Positions 10,195 through 19,667 of a DNA stretch of 64,000 bases are shown here, piece by piece (within the stretch, counting starts at the first letter, position 1; each line of letters starts with the position of its first letter). Source of the DNA: Thinopyrum elongatum. Lineage: Eukaryota > Streptophyta > Magnoliopsida > Poales > Poaceae. The notes under the pieces are model-generated. The model was not told the DNA's origin and ran no database searches. It worked only from the letters and a program-made list of their open reading frames with translations. The stretch covers positions 302,854,566-302,918,565 of the forward strand of contig CM022303.1 of NCBI GenBank assembly GCA_011799875.1, in the 5' to 3' direction. Both the position numbers and the translations under genes were made by a program.

Positions 10195-10820
10195 GTGTCA
10201 CGAGCGGAGACCTTCACAGGCACTGGGCCTTGCTTCACATCACCTTATGAGGTCCCCGCCCTGCGCCTCCCCCGACCACCGTTGGGGCATCCGGAAACTA
10301 GGACGAGACCAAGGGGCAAGGGGGACACTAGCGGTGCCCTCGGCGACCGCAGGAAATGAGCGGAGACCTTCACAGGCGCGGGGCCTTGCTCATGGGCGAG
10401 TTGAGGAACACTCCCCGCCCCCTAGGCAGGAACCTCGCTCCGCGCATCCCCCGGCCATCGTTGGGGCGACTAGAAACCAGGACAGGACCAAGGGGCAAGG
10501 GGCCACGGGAGCGGATGCGAGGGGGCTGTGGGCCTCCTCCAGGGGAGAGGGCTCGCTGGCGCCTTCCCCAGGAGAAGACCCACTTTTGGCTTGCACACAC
10601 CGGCGAGTTGAGGAACACTCCCCGCCCCCTGGGCGGGAACCCCGCTCCGCGCATACACCGGCCACTGTTGGGGCGTCCGGAAACCAGGACAGGACCAAGG
10701 GGCAAGGGGCCATGCGAGCGGTGGCGAGGGGGCTGTGGGCCTCCTCCGGGGGAGAGGGCTCGCCGGCGCCTTCCCCAGGAGAAGACCCGCTTCTGGCTTG
10801 CACACACTGGGGTGGGGGTG
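10195..10820. repeat. Tandem repeat, unit 207 bp, in element A
   Basis: 'gcgagttgaggaacactccc' occurs at 10396 and 10603, exactly 207 bp apart, followed in both copies by the same landmarks ('cgttggggcg', 'aaaccaggacaggaccaagg', 'ggaga.ggctcgc'). A partial, more diverged copy lies at 10195-10360. The array is GC-rich, and long open frames here are by-products of composition. Confidence 0.85.
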
Positions 10821-11170
10821 GCGCCACTCGTAGCCTGACTCTGGAGGTTCCTGCGAGTTAGTCGAGGGAAGAGAACATAGCACGTAGACGCGCCTGCTGT
10901 CCTGTCGTTGATCTTTCCGCAAGAAGATGAAGGCACTGAGGATCTGGTGAGGTGACGTGCACAGGGCGGCCGCGAGCCAGAGCTCGATCTCTCAGATTTG
11001 TCAGCGTTGCAGGGACAGACCCAAGCACAAGTTCCATGCCAGCATGTGTAGCCCCCGTTACGGGATGAGCAGGAGGCTGGTCGGCAACGCGGGAGGCCGT
11101 GAAAGGCAACAGGCAAGCAGGTGATAATCATAAAGTGACTGATGGCAAGAATAAGGCTAGTTCTGATAGA

Positions 11171-11344
11171 TGCAAAGCGATACATGCCACAGGGACAGAC
11201 CCACGCAGCTTGGGGATGATGCAGCCCGAGGGGCGCCCCCAACGGAGTGAATCAAGATGCAAAAGGATACATGCCGCAGGGACAGGCCCACACGATCTAG
11301 GGATAATGCTGCCCGAGGGGCGCCCCCAACTGAATAAACTGGAA
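11171..11344. repeat. Tandem repeat, unit 87 bp, 2 copies, in element A
   Basis: 'tgcaaa..gatacatgcc' at 11171 and 11258 and 'gcccgaggggcgcccccaac' at 11224 and 11311 both repeat at 87 bp. A diverged relative begins near 11005 ('cagggacagaccca'). Non-coding, between the 207-bp array and the RT fragment. Confidence 0.8.
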
Positions 11345-11413
11345 AATGTCACCTGGTACCGTTGCTGAAGAGATGTTGGAGTAGCTGAAGATGTGTGCTG
11401 AAGAAGTCGCTCC

Positions 11414-11887
11414 TCACGAGTCGCCTGGGTCCTGAACCTCGGGAGGCTCTGGAGGCTCAGGGGGCTCGTGGAGAACCGTTACCATCTCCACCAGGACCGC
11501 CTGGTGCCTGGTCTCCTGAGCCACCAGGACGCGCCGCAGGTGACACTGGAAGGTGACAGCCGCGTTCGGCAGGCCGTATGGCATGCGAACGTAGCTGTGA
11601 GGGGGGCCCTCGCACCGACCGACATGCGATGGCCAGAAGCGCTCCTGAGATGCAGCAATGTTGAGCCCGAGGTAGTCGATGCAGACGTGCAACTCACTGT
11701 CCTCGCCAGGTCAAGGAGCCAAGCCAGGTGGCGGGCGGCGGTTGCCGCGCATGGCTCTTGCCTCTTGAAGCTCCTCGGTTGCCTTGATGACGAACTCCTG
11801 AGCACCAGGCACCTCGTGCTTTGTACCCTCTTGGCGGAAGCGCGCGCTGAAGCACGCCTCCACGTGGTGCCCGATCACCTCCCTCAT
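11414..11887 (-). pseudogene. Internally deleted reverse transcriptase fragment of element A
   Basis: From 11887 the minus strand reads 'MREVIGHHVEACFSARF', matching the start of Tat-type RT ('REVIEHHLAVC' in element B). It continues to 'EFVIKATEELQEA', a stop, then 'CIDYLGLN' (RT 'CIDYTDIN' in B). The next recognisable motif is 'YVRMPYGLPNAAVTFQ' (RT domain 'MPFGL...TF'), so about 60 residues with the first catalytic Asp block are missing. The Y-x-DD box, RNase H and integrase are absent. It ends in a Pro-Glu repeat ('EPPEPPEPPE'). The polymerase is dead; all parts are in one frame. Confidence 0.7.
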
Positions 11888-11895
11888 GACGTTGG

Positions 11896-13266
11896 CTAGT
11901 TCAGAGGCCCTCCAGAGGAGAGCCCCTGAGCCCAGCCTGAGAGGGGCGTCGGGTGCGCCTTCCTATGCGAGAGAGGGGGCGCCCCATCCGAGGGCGCTGG
12001 TCCTGAGGTGGTGCCGGTGGAGACACCATTCTCCTGAGGCTCTTGGCGGAGCAGCTGTTTCTTCTTCTTGGGGATAGCCTCAGGAGGGTAGATGGTGCCT
12101 TCGTTGTCTGGGTCCTCAACCACCGTGGTCTGGTAGGCGCGCTCGAGAGAGCACACCGCGTCCTTTTCCTTGCAGGCGATCATGATGATGTCGCGGTTCC
12201 CTGGCATCGTGAGGACATTGTAACCATGATGAGTCACCGCCATGAACTTGGCCAGGGCTGGGTACCCAAGAATGGCATTGTACGAAAGGCGGATGTGGGC
12301 GACGTCGAAGTCGATGAGCTCAGTGCGGTAGTTGTTGCGCTGGCCGAAGGTGACAGGCAGGCGGATCTCCCCTATCGGGGTGGTGGAGCCGTCGATCACT
12401 CCTGAGAAGGGCTTGGTGGGCTGCAGCTGATCATAGGGCACTTGGAGGGGATCGAACGTTTCGATGGAAAGGACATTGAGCCCCGCACCGCCATCAATGA
12501 GGGTCTTGGTGGTGAGGACGTTGCTGATAATGGGAGAGCAGAGCATCGGGAGGGCGCCGGCGGTTGCCGCACACTTGAGCTGGTCTGACGAGCTGAAGGT
12601 GATGATGCACTTGGACCACCTGAGCGGGCATGTGGCCTCGAGCCTGGGGAGAGCCGTGTTCACCTCACGGGCGAACTGCTTGAAGATGCGCTGGGAGGCT
12701 AGGGCCTGAGCACCGTCCAGGATGCAAGCGATGGCGCGAGGCTCCTGGAAGCCCCCAGCCCCCTCATCCTGGTGGTGGTCGTCGTTCCTTCTTGGTGGCG
12801 GTGGCAGCGGAGGGAGGCCGGCGTTGCCCTGAGGATGGTCCTCACAAGGCTGATCTCTCCAGGCGCCCTCGCGAGGCTGGCCCTGCCAGCGGTCCTCATG
12901 AGGCTGGTCACGCAACTCCTGGCGAGGCCCGCGGTCGTCCCAGCGTCCTCCGCCTCGGCCTCCTCTGCGGCCGTAGCCTCGATCGTTGCGCTCGGGGCAT
13001 CGACCGAGGCGCCCGTCGCGGATGGCCCTGAGCTCATGGCAGTCGTTGGTGTTGTGGCTGTGTACGTTGTGGAAGACGCAGAACGGAGGGCTGCCCTTGG
13101 ATGACTCTGGGTGGTCGCAACCGCGCTTCATCTCTGGTTCAGCCGCAAGCACGGCCGCCCCCTTGCGTTTCATGTCCTTGGCCTTGGCCTTCTTGTCTTC
13201 CGGGTCGGCCGCTGGGAGCTCGAGGAGGGAGAGGCGTCCCTCAGCTCTCACGTACTTGGTCGCCAT
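11896..13266 (-). pseudogene. Gag C-terminus and protease of element A
   Basis: A 456-codon open frame. The N-terminal part is the end of gag with a nucleocapsid-like motif 'FCVFHNVHSHNTNDC' near residue 62, then an Arg/Gly-rich stretch and repeats ending 'PREG/PCED'. From about residue 225 it is a retropepsin: 'TKTLIDGGAGLNVLSI' carries the active-site Asp (D-G-G variant, also seen in B and C), followed by 'ILGYPALAKFMAV', the flap-to-core segment. The frame is intact but headless: the retrotransposon gag domain is missing upstream. The copied stretch just before the Met at 13266 is not original gag order. The first Met is therefore an internal codon, not a true start. Confidence 0.85.
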
Positions 13267-13297
13267 CCTGGAGGGAGCACCGTCCAGGATGCAAGCG

Positions 13298-13583
13298 GTG
13301 TCGCAACAAGAAGTAGATGATTAGATGCTCGTTTCTCCTAGTTTAGTATGCATGTAATTGCTTACTTTGGTGTGTGGAAATGTTATGTGTGTAGTCACTT
13401 GTGTAATTGTAAGCTTAATTTGGTTTTGCAATGCTGTCTTTTTAAGTATATATCTTGATGCTCTGTAAACAGAGCAAATCACATCACACATGGACTAAAC
13501 AATGGAACCCGTCGGTGATGATTTCATCAATCACTGACAATTGTATACCAGCAATCGTTTGCTCACAACACACACGGGACGGA
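13298..13583. other. AT-rich DNA with transposon-type repeats between A and B
   Basis: AT-rich, no ORF. 13480-13580 contains 'atcacacatgg', 'catcaatcactgacaat' and 'caacacacacgg', in the style of the subterminal repeats at 1-430. It may be the far end of the DNA transposon into which element A was inserted. Confidence 0.35.
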
Positions 13584-13906
13584 GCTGAGAAGTGTAAAAC
13601 CCTAGTCCTGCTTTGTGTGTATATTCTGTGTTCTTGAGCTTCGGCTAGCTGCTATGCATGCAAGATGGGCCGGAGAGTTCAAAAAGTCCGAATCCTTCTA
13701 CAGTATACCTTGGGACTCCTTTTATACGTCCAAGGGGCTGCCACAGTGGCACACAGGAGGTGTAAAGTGCTACAGTGCACGTGCTTATCTCTGGCGTCTT
13801 AGGACAAGTGCGTTAAATGCGCTACTTACATGCCCCCCCTAAGTTTATCGGGGACGGAAACAGAGCCCGTCCCATCCATCACCGCCTCACTCCGTCCTGG
13901 ACACGC
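13584..13906 (-). repeat. Truncated 3' LTR of element B
   Basis: Matches 24925-25246 of the right LTR almost base for base ('aaaaccctagtcctgctttg', 'gctagctgctatgcatgcaa', 'ccttttatacgtccaagggg'). About 120 bp of one end and 570 bp of the other end are missing. It runs straight into the antisense ORF. Confidence 0.85.
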
Positions 13907-16900
13907 CGCGACTCGCGTGACCCCAGCCGCCAAGTCGAAAAGTGGCCCGGATAAATTCCCGTTTTTTGTTGACTATTTATATTGCGGGCTCTGCCCCCCT
14001 TTCTCTGATTTCTTCAACGACCTCATGTTTACCTTTGGCTTCCATCTCCTTGATTTCATGCCAAATGTCGTAACTTGCATGTCTGTTTTTGCTCACCTCT
14101 GTGAAAACTTTACCGGGGTGGTCCCCAACACAGCCCTTTTCTGCCACTTCTTCATCCATCGCATCCAGGCTGGAGAGGCCCTCTCTGGCTGCATCGCTTG
14201 GATCCCTAGGTTAGGGACCAAGGACACATATCTGGATGGGGAATACCACGAGAAGTGGGATGAGTGGTGGAGCAAGTGGTGCTGCATCACAGAGGAGGAG
14301 CCGCACCCGTTCTGTTCACTCCGGCAAACGAAGCCGACCCATGGCGGCGATTGGAGCGCTCTCGCCCCTCAGGATGAGAAGCTCACTATCGCCGTCAACA
14401 GGATCCATCGCCTCAAGGCTGCCGGGCTCACCGTGGAAATGGTGGGCACCGATTTCCTGCGTCGCCGCATCGCCCCTTTGCAGAACAAGGGGAGGCCAGC
14501 CTAGGATTTCCGGAATGCGGCGGATATCATGAGGCTGCGCCCTGGCCTCAACAATAACTGGACGGTCCTTCAGCACAGAGCCCTCTGTCACAAGCTGTTT
14601 AGGCCAGACGGTGTGTTCAAGCTGCCAGCAAGCATCGTCCCACTGTGCAACAACTCGGCGCTGAACTCGATCATCGCTATGATGCCGATGTTCAATGCTC
14701 ATGGCCTTGACCAAACCTGGGTCGAGCCATCCGCGGAGCAAGCACAAGAGTTCTTCGACAACTTGTCGGAGAGAACCATTCGGGAAGAACCACGCCTCAT
14801 CCGCGAGACCACTGACGAAGAGTTGGTGTACATCGCCAGCAGGGCGGAAGAGCTGGCCCTTGCCGAGGAGGCCGGCAGCGTCGGCTTCACGGCAGATGAT
14901 GCGGATGCAGAGGAGGAGCCGGCCGAACATGAGGAACCTGCCGGAGGGCATAGTAGCGCAGATGTCGGGGGCTCAGTCACCGAAGAAACAGCTGAAGAGA
15001 CTGATGAAGTGGGGCCCCCAATGTCAAAAAAGAAACGCGTCCTCCGGCGAGCCAATCCAGCAGGCCTCCTCATCTGAAGAAGTTCCTGGCAAGGCTACGG
15101 AGCAGCAAGGTGTGCGACAGCAAACTGGGCGCCAGACGAGGGCGGCGGCAAAGAAGGCAGCGGGGGTGGCGAGCTCACATCAGCCTGCCGCTCCTGCCAC
15201 AATCAAGCGGCCCAGGTCCCCTTCCCCATCCCCTCACGTGGACACCACAGCGGAGGTCAACTTCGACCTCTCCACCTTCAGCCCGAGGAGGGAAAAGGGG
15301 GGAGAAGAAGGAGATGAGTAAGTATCTTGCCATTTTCTTTATGTCTTGAATCTCTGATTTGCTTCATCTTATCTTAATTCTGCCCTGGCATGTCCCCGCA
15401 GAGAAACGGAAACGTTGGCGCAGAGGATGGCGAAGAAGGCCAAGACCTCAATGGGCGACAAGCCCTCGGCAATCTCCTCAGGTGCACCGGAGATGATTAC
15501 AATCAACCCGGATTCCAGCCCTCAACGCGGCCCCCAGCCCAGCCCCCAGTGTGAGTCTGTTACTCATTTCTCGCTGGCGGGCGTCGGGGTGTGTATCTTT
15601 ACTGCTAACCTTGTCGGGTTCGCAGGAGAAGAACAGCGACAGGAGGAGCCGCTGAGGGCCACCCCCGACACGCCGTCACTATCAACCACACCGCCCAGGG
15701 GCGGGTCCCTGTCAAGGACTCCCACCGACGATCCCATTCACGTGTGGGAGGAGCCGGTGAGCACAGGCGCCGGCAGCTCCATCCCGCGTCACAGGTAAAC
15801 CGCCTGCTTCCTGGCCTTCGTCATTTCTTCAGTACGATCTCTTATCCCTTTTCCTTGCTGGCCTTGAGCTTCAATCTGGGTTTCATCTTGTTTCTCCTTC
15901 TTGGCCTCCAGGTCCCTCCTTGGCGGATCAGATGGATGTTAACACCATCATTGAGGAGACCTCCAAGGACGCCGCCGCCGAGGCCGCCAAAATCGCTATT
16001 GATGAGGCCGCCAAGGGCCCTGCTGGGGAGGCCGGCAAGGGGTCTGCTGGGGAGACCGGCAAGGGGGGCCGGCGACCGTACTGACAGCATCCCTGCCGCA
16101 GGAGCGCCTGGTGCTACATCGGTCCCGGGGTCCTCAGCCGCTGGGGAGACGGTGGCTGAAGACCCACCATCAGCTTCTGAAGCCCACCCCAAGCAGATAC
16201 CTTAAGATTGGCGACAACCTGTTCATCAGCATCCCGGGGACGGCAAGCACCGGAGCGCCAACCGAGGGGGAGGCTTTCGACGAAGAAGTCATCGCTGCTG
16301 CTAGGCTCAGGGTCATCGACGAGCCGAGCACCAGCAGCAGTGGATCCAAAGAAGACCAGCTCCTCCAGGCCATGAGTGACAACTTCCAGAAGCTCCAGGC
16401 GCTCCACCGTGCCCGTAAAGAGAAACTGGACTCCAGGGCAGCGGTTGCCGTCGCGGCGGAGGCAGACTTCCAAAAGCACGTCGAGCAGATGCAGGTCTGG
16501 TTCGCCGAGGCCCGGCAAGAGCTGAGGATTAGCCAGGAGGAGTTAGGCCGGTGTTGGGACGAGCCCCTCCTGAAGCAGTCTAATATTGAGAAGGCACAGG
16601 AGGAGGCCGCTGCATAGGCTGCCAAGGAGGAGGCCAGTCTGAATCAGCGCCGTATTTTGCTTGACGCCCAAGAAGAAGACCTCGCCACTCGCGAGAAGGC
16701 GCTTGCCGCCAAGCTTCGCGGCAAGGACGAAGAAATTGAGAAGCTTGTCATGCAGCGGACCTAGGAGCTGGAGCAGAAGCATAAAGACGCACTCGACGCT
16801 CTGGTCCTGGATCATGCCGGCAAGCTGAAGGAGGCCATCGACGCTGTCGAAGCCACAGGGGCCGCCAAGGACGAGCTGGCCGCCAAGGTGGAGAAACTGG

Positions 16901-17568
16901 AGGCGGAGCTGGAGAAGCACCGCAAGGAGGTCTCGACGCTAAAGAGCGACAGAGACAAAACTGTCCACATATTGGCGGAGCTACAGGTCGCCATCTCTGA
17001 CAAGACCAAGCTGCTCTCCGAAGCCAACGACTCCATTGCTGATCTGAAGCTAAAGTTGACCACTCTGGAGGAATCCCTTAATGGCAGCAGGGCTTGTGAG
17101 AAGACCTTGGCCAAGGACCTCAGGAATGAGAAGCTGCTGCTTGAGAGCGCCGCCGCCACCCACAATGATTATTTAGAGGGCATGAGTCTCTGGAATTCAC
17201 GCCTCATCGATGTCGCGGAGGGGCTCGCCACGCAGTTGTCCGTCATGGGGATGCTGAACTTCACGTTCTCCCATGACAGGGGGATTTCTGAGAGCGCCAG
17301 GCTGACCATGTTCTTTGAGGCCGTCAACAAGGCTCTGAAGCTGCTCCACTCCAACCAAGCCACCCAACTGGCCAGCGAGTCCCGCAAGCTTTGCCGGGGC
17401 GTCCTCCTCAAAGTGCTCACCAAGGTGGTGTACAGGAACCCCGGCCTTGACCTGAGCCAAGACAGCTTGCCGGCAGATGCGGATCACAGGGCGCTTGAAG
17501 AGCGTGTCGCGCCCATCGTCAGCATGGTTGACCAAGTCAAGAGGGTAGAAGGCCAGCGCCGGGACTAG
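13907..17568 (+). pseudogene. Antisense 'putative gypsy-type transposon' ORF of element B, spliced
   Basis: The first part (13907-15073) has the conserved region of the plant family annotated as putative gypsy-type transposon (Pfam Transposase_28): 'FFNDLMFTFGFHLLDFMPNV', 'FAHLCENFTGV' and a W-rich segment near 14250. It is followed by acidic and basic low-complexity sequence. Three introns with GT-AG borders are visible: 15318-15401 (keeps frame), 15551-15625 and 15795-15911. The last part (16111-17568) is a long coiled coil rich in Glu, Lys and Leu. Damage: TAG at 14502, a frameshift near 15050, breaks near 15930-16110, TAG at 16615 and TAG at 16762. The N-terminus is replaced by LTR sequence. 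Role unknown. Because it is antisense to gag-pol, its introns would not be spliced from the genomic RNA. Confidence 0.75.
15318..15401 (+). other. Intron 1 of the antisense ORF
   Basis: Donor GTAAGT at 15318 follows 'gagatga'; acceptor 'tgtccccgcag' ends at 15401. Removing the 84 bp joins two open stretches in one frame ('GEEGDE' to 'ETETLAQRM'). The interior is T-rich, as in plant introns. Confidence 0.75.
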
Positions 17569-18399
17569 TTGCTTCGCTTTTCCTTGCCGCTATCAACTCA
17601 TGCCTAAGACAGTTTATCTTAAGTTAGAACCGTGGCAAGCATTAATGTAATATAACTTGCTGTATTTTGGATTGAATGCATGCTATCTTCCTTGTTTGAT
17701 CCCTCCTTGTATGGCATACACCCTACGCTTTTTTGGAAGGGCTTGCCGGTGCGCACAACCTTGCCGCGAGCGCTTTGAGGAACGGATCCTTAGCAGCCTA
17801 CTGGGGGTGTCGCTGCCGGCAAGACACCTTGTCGCTCTTAGTGCAGCCACTTGAACTGCTGAGCGGACTCGAAACAGAGCAAGGACGCAACCAATCGCGA
17901 TGAGGTTCCTTCGCGTGTAGATTTTCCATACAGGAATTGAAATCGTTCGAGGAAAATAACTTTGTATTTAAATAAAAATTCCTCAAGGTTTTACAACTTA
18001 GCTTTTTTTGCTGTTGTACTCTTTCCCGCAAGACGCCACTTCAAACGTCGCCTGCTGATGTCCGCACTCTCTATCCTCCCCGGCAAACTTGTATGCGAGG
18101 GAACCTTCTGTCCTTTGAGAAAAAGAAAGAAGAGAAAATAGGAACATGGAACCTTGGTAGTTCATCAGTACTTGCTGGAAGTGAACGCAGTATAATATTC
18201 TGGACAGGCATGCATATGAATAAACATGGAAATCAACAAGAACTATACATACTTAAATTTATTCAACTGCGCACAGGGTCTGCGCCTGGCTCTGTACATA
18301 GGGTCATATGCCTTGCTGGCAAAGCTAGTACAAAAGGGGGTTGCCGGGGGTCCCGGCAACCGCGCCTCACGGATAAAACTTGCGAAGATGTTCGATATT
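17569..18399. other. Non-coding gap between antisense ORF and integrase end in element B
   Basis: AT-rich 3' flank of the antisense ORF (for instance 'attaatgtaatataact' near 17645), then mixed sequence with 'cttgccgg' words common in B. 18276-18399 matches 25815-25930 of element C, so it belongs to the retrotransposon's own 3' untranslated part. No ORF is supported. Confidence 0.55.
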
Positions 18400-19653
18400 C
18401 TAGGAGTCGCTCACTGGGATGCCATCTTCAGTCTCTAGGCGGACTGCGCCGGGCCTGGTGACTCGTATTACCCGATAAGGGCCTTCCCACTTTGGCGTCA
18501 ACTTGTTGGAATTCTTGGTGGATTGAACGCGCCGAAGAACAAGGTCGCTTTCCTCAAGGCTTCGGGCATGAACCTTGCGGCTGTGGTAGCGGCGCAAGGC
18601 TTGCTGGTAGCGCGCGGCTCGTACAATAGCCTGAAGACGATCTTCCTCAAGGAGCATAGCATCATCTTGCTGCAACTGCTCTTGCTCAAGCTCATCATAA
18701 GCGAGCACTCGAGGTGACCCGTATATGAGTTCTGTGGGGAGAACTACTTCCACCCTGTATACCAGGGAGAAGGGTGTTTGGCCAGTGGCTCTATTTGGTG
18801 TCGTCCTGATTGACCAAAGAACCGCCAGCAACTCATCAATCCAGCGTCTTCCGCACTTGTGTAGCCTTTCAAAAGTTCTTGGTTTGAGGCCTCGCAGTAG
18901 TTCAGCATTTGCCCTTTCTGCCTGGCCGTTGCTTCACGGATGTGCAACAGAAGCAAAACAGATTTTGCTGCCGAGGTCCTGGATGTACTACATGAAGGTG
19001 CGGCTCGTGAACTGCATGCCGTTGTCGGTGATGACTCTATTTGGCACACCAAAACGGCAAACTAGTCCCTTGAAGAACTTGACAGCTGACTGTGCTGTCA
19101 CCTTTCTCACCGCTTCCACTTCTGGCCACTTTGTGAACTTGTCGATTGCGACGTACAAGTACTCAAAGCCCCCGACAGCATGGGGAAAGGGGCCCAGTAT
19201 GTCGAGCCCCCAGACCGAAAATGGCCAGGAAAGAGGGATCGTCTGAAGAGCTTGAGCTGGCTGATGGAGCTTCTTTGAATGGGACTGGCACGCTTCATGC
19301 TTGGTTACTAGTGCAGTCGCATCCTGGAGAGCAGTTGACCAAAAGAAACCTTGCCGGAACACTTTGCCGGCAAGGGCTCTTGATCCTATGTGAGAGCCAC
19401 ATACACCTCCTTGTATTTCTGCCAACAGCGCCAGTCCTTCCTCCCGAGGGATGCACTTCAATTTCACGCCGTTCGGTCTTTTCCTGTATAGGGCATCGTC
19501 CACAAACTGGTACATGCTAGACCGGCGGGCTACTTTCTCTGCGTCTTCCTGTTCCTCAGGGAGTTCCCTTGTTTGGAGGAAACGAACGGTGTGCTGTGCC
19601 CATGCTGGAGCCTGAGCCACGATAGCAAGGACTAAAGGCGCATCTTCTGCCAT
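18400..19653 (-). pseudogene. Integrase of element B
   Basis: The zinc-binding end is seen as 'HIGSRALAGKVFRQGFFW...CQSH' (the second Cys of the usual CxxC is replaced by other residues in this lineage's copy). The core then shows 'GLDILGPF' (first Asp), 'ITDNGMQF' (second Asp) and, after a break, 'SNGQAERAN' (Glu). The C-terminal domain follows, with 'TGQTPFSLVY', 'YGSPRVLAYDE' and 'PKWEGPYRVIRV'. One TGA at 18934-18936 replaces an Arg codon (CGA in the homologous place of element C reads Arg). A frameshift lies between this and the RNase H frame near 19655. Otherwise the triad is present. Confidence 0.85.
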
Positions 19654-19667
19654 GGGAGCAGTTGTCT

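Larger units (their letters stand above)
7226..13270 (-). mobile_element. Element A: Tat-type Gypsy with antisense B3 ORF, 5' truncated
   Basis: Reading on the minus strand, the order is gag and protease (13266-11896), an RT fragment (11887-11414), tandem repeats, an antisense B3-like ORF, and the 3' LTR (8136-7226). RNase H and integrase are absent, so the copy could not move on its own. The 5' LTR and the start of gag are missing; the right edge carries a duplicated 23-bp piece of gag. The order matches element B, where another ORF fills the antisense slot. Assignment to the Tat lineage rests on the gag-protease type and on the extra antisense ORF. Confidence 0.7.

Noticed and set aside
10247..11242. 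Long open frames on both strands over 10247-11242 (up to 290 codons).
   Set aside because: They lie in GC-rich tandem repeats, overlap in several frames and show no domain; composition explains them.
13830..14501. Taking the Met near 13830 as the true start of the antisense ORF of B.
   Set aside because: 13830-13906 aligns with the LTR, so this start is created by the fusion and is not original.
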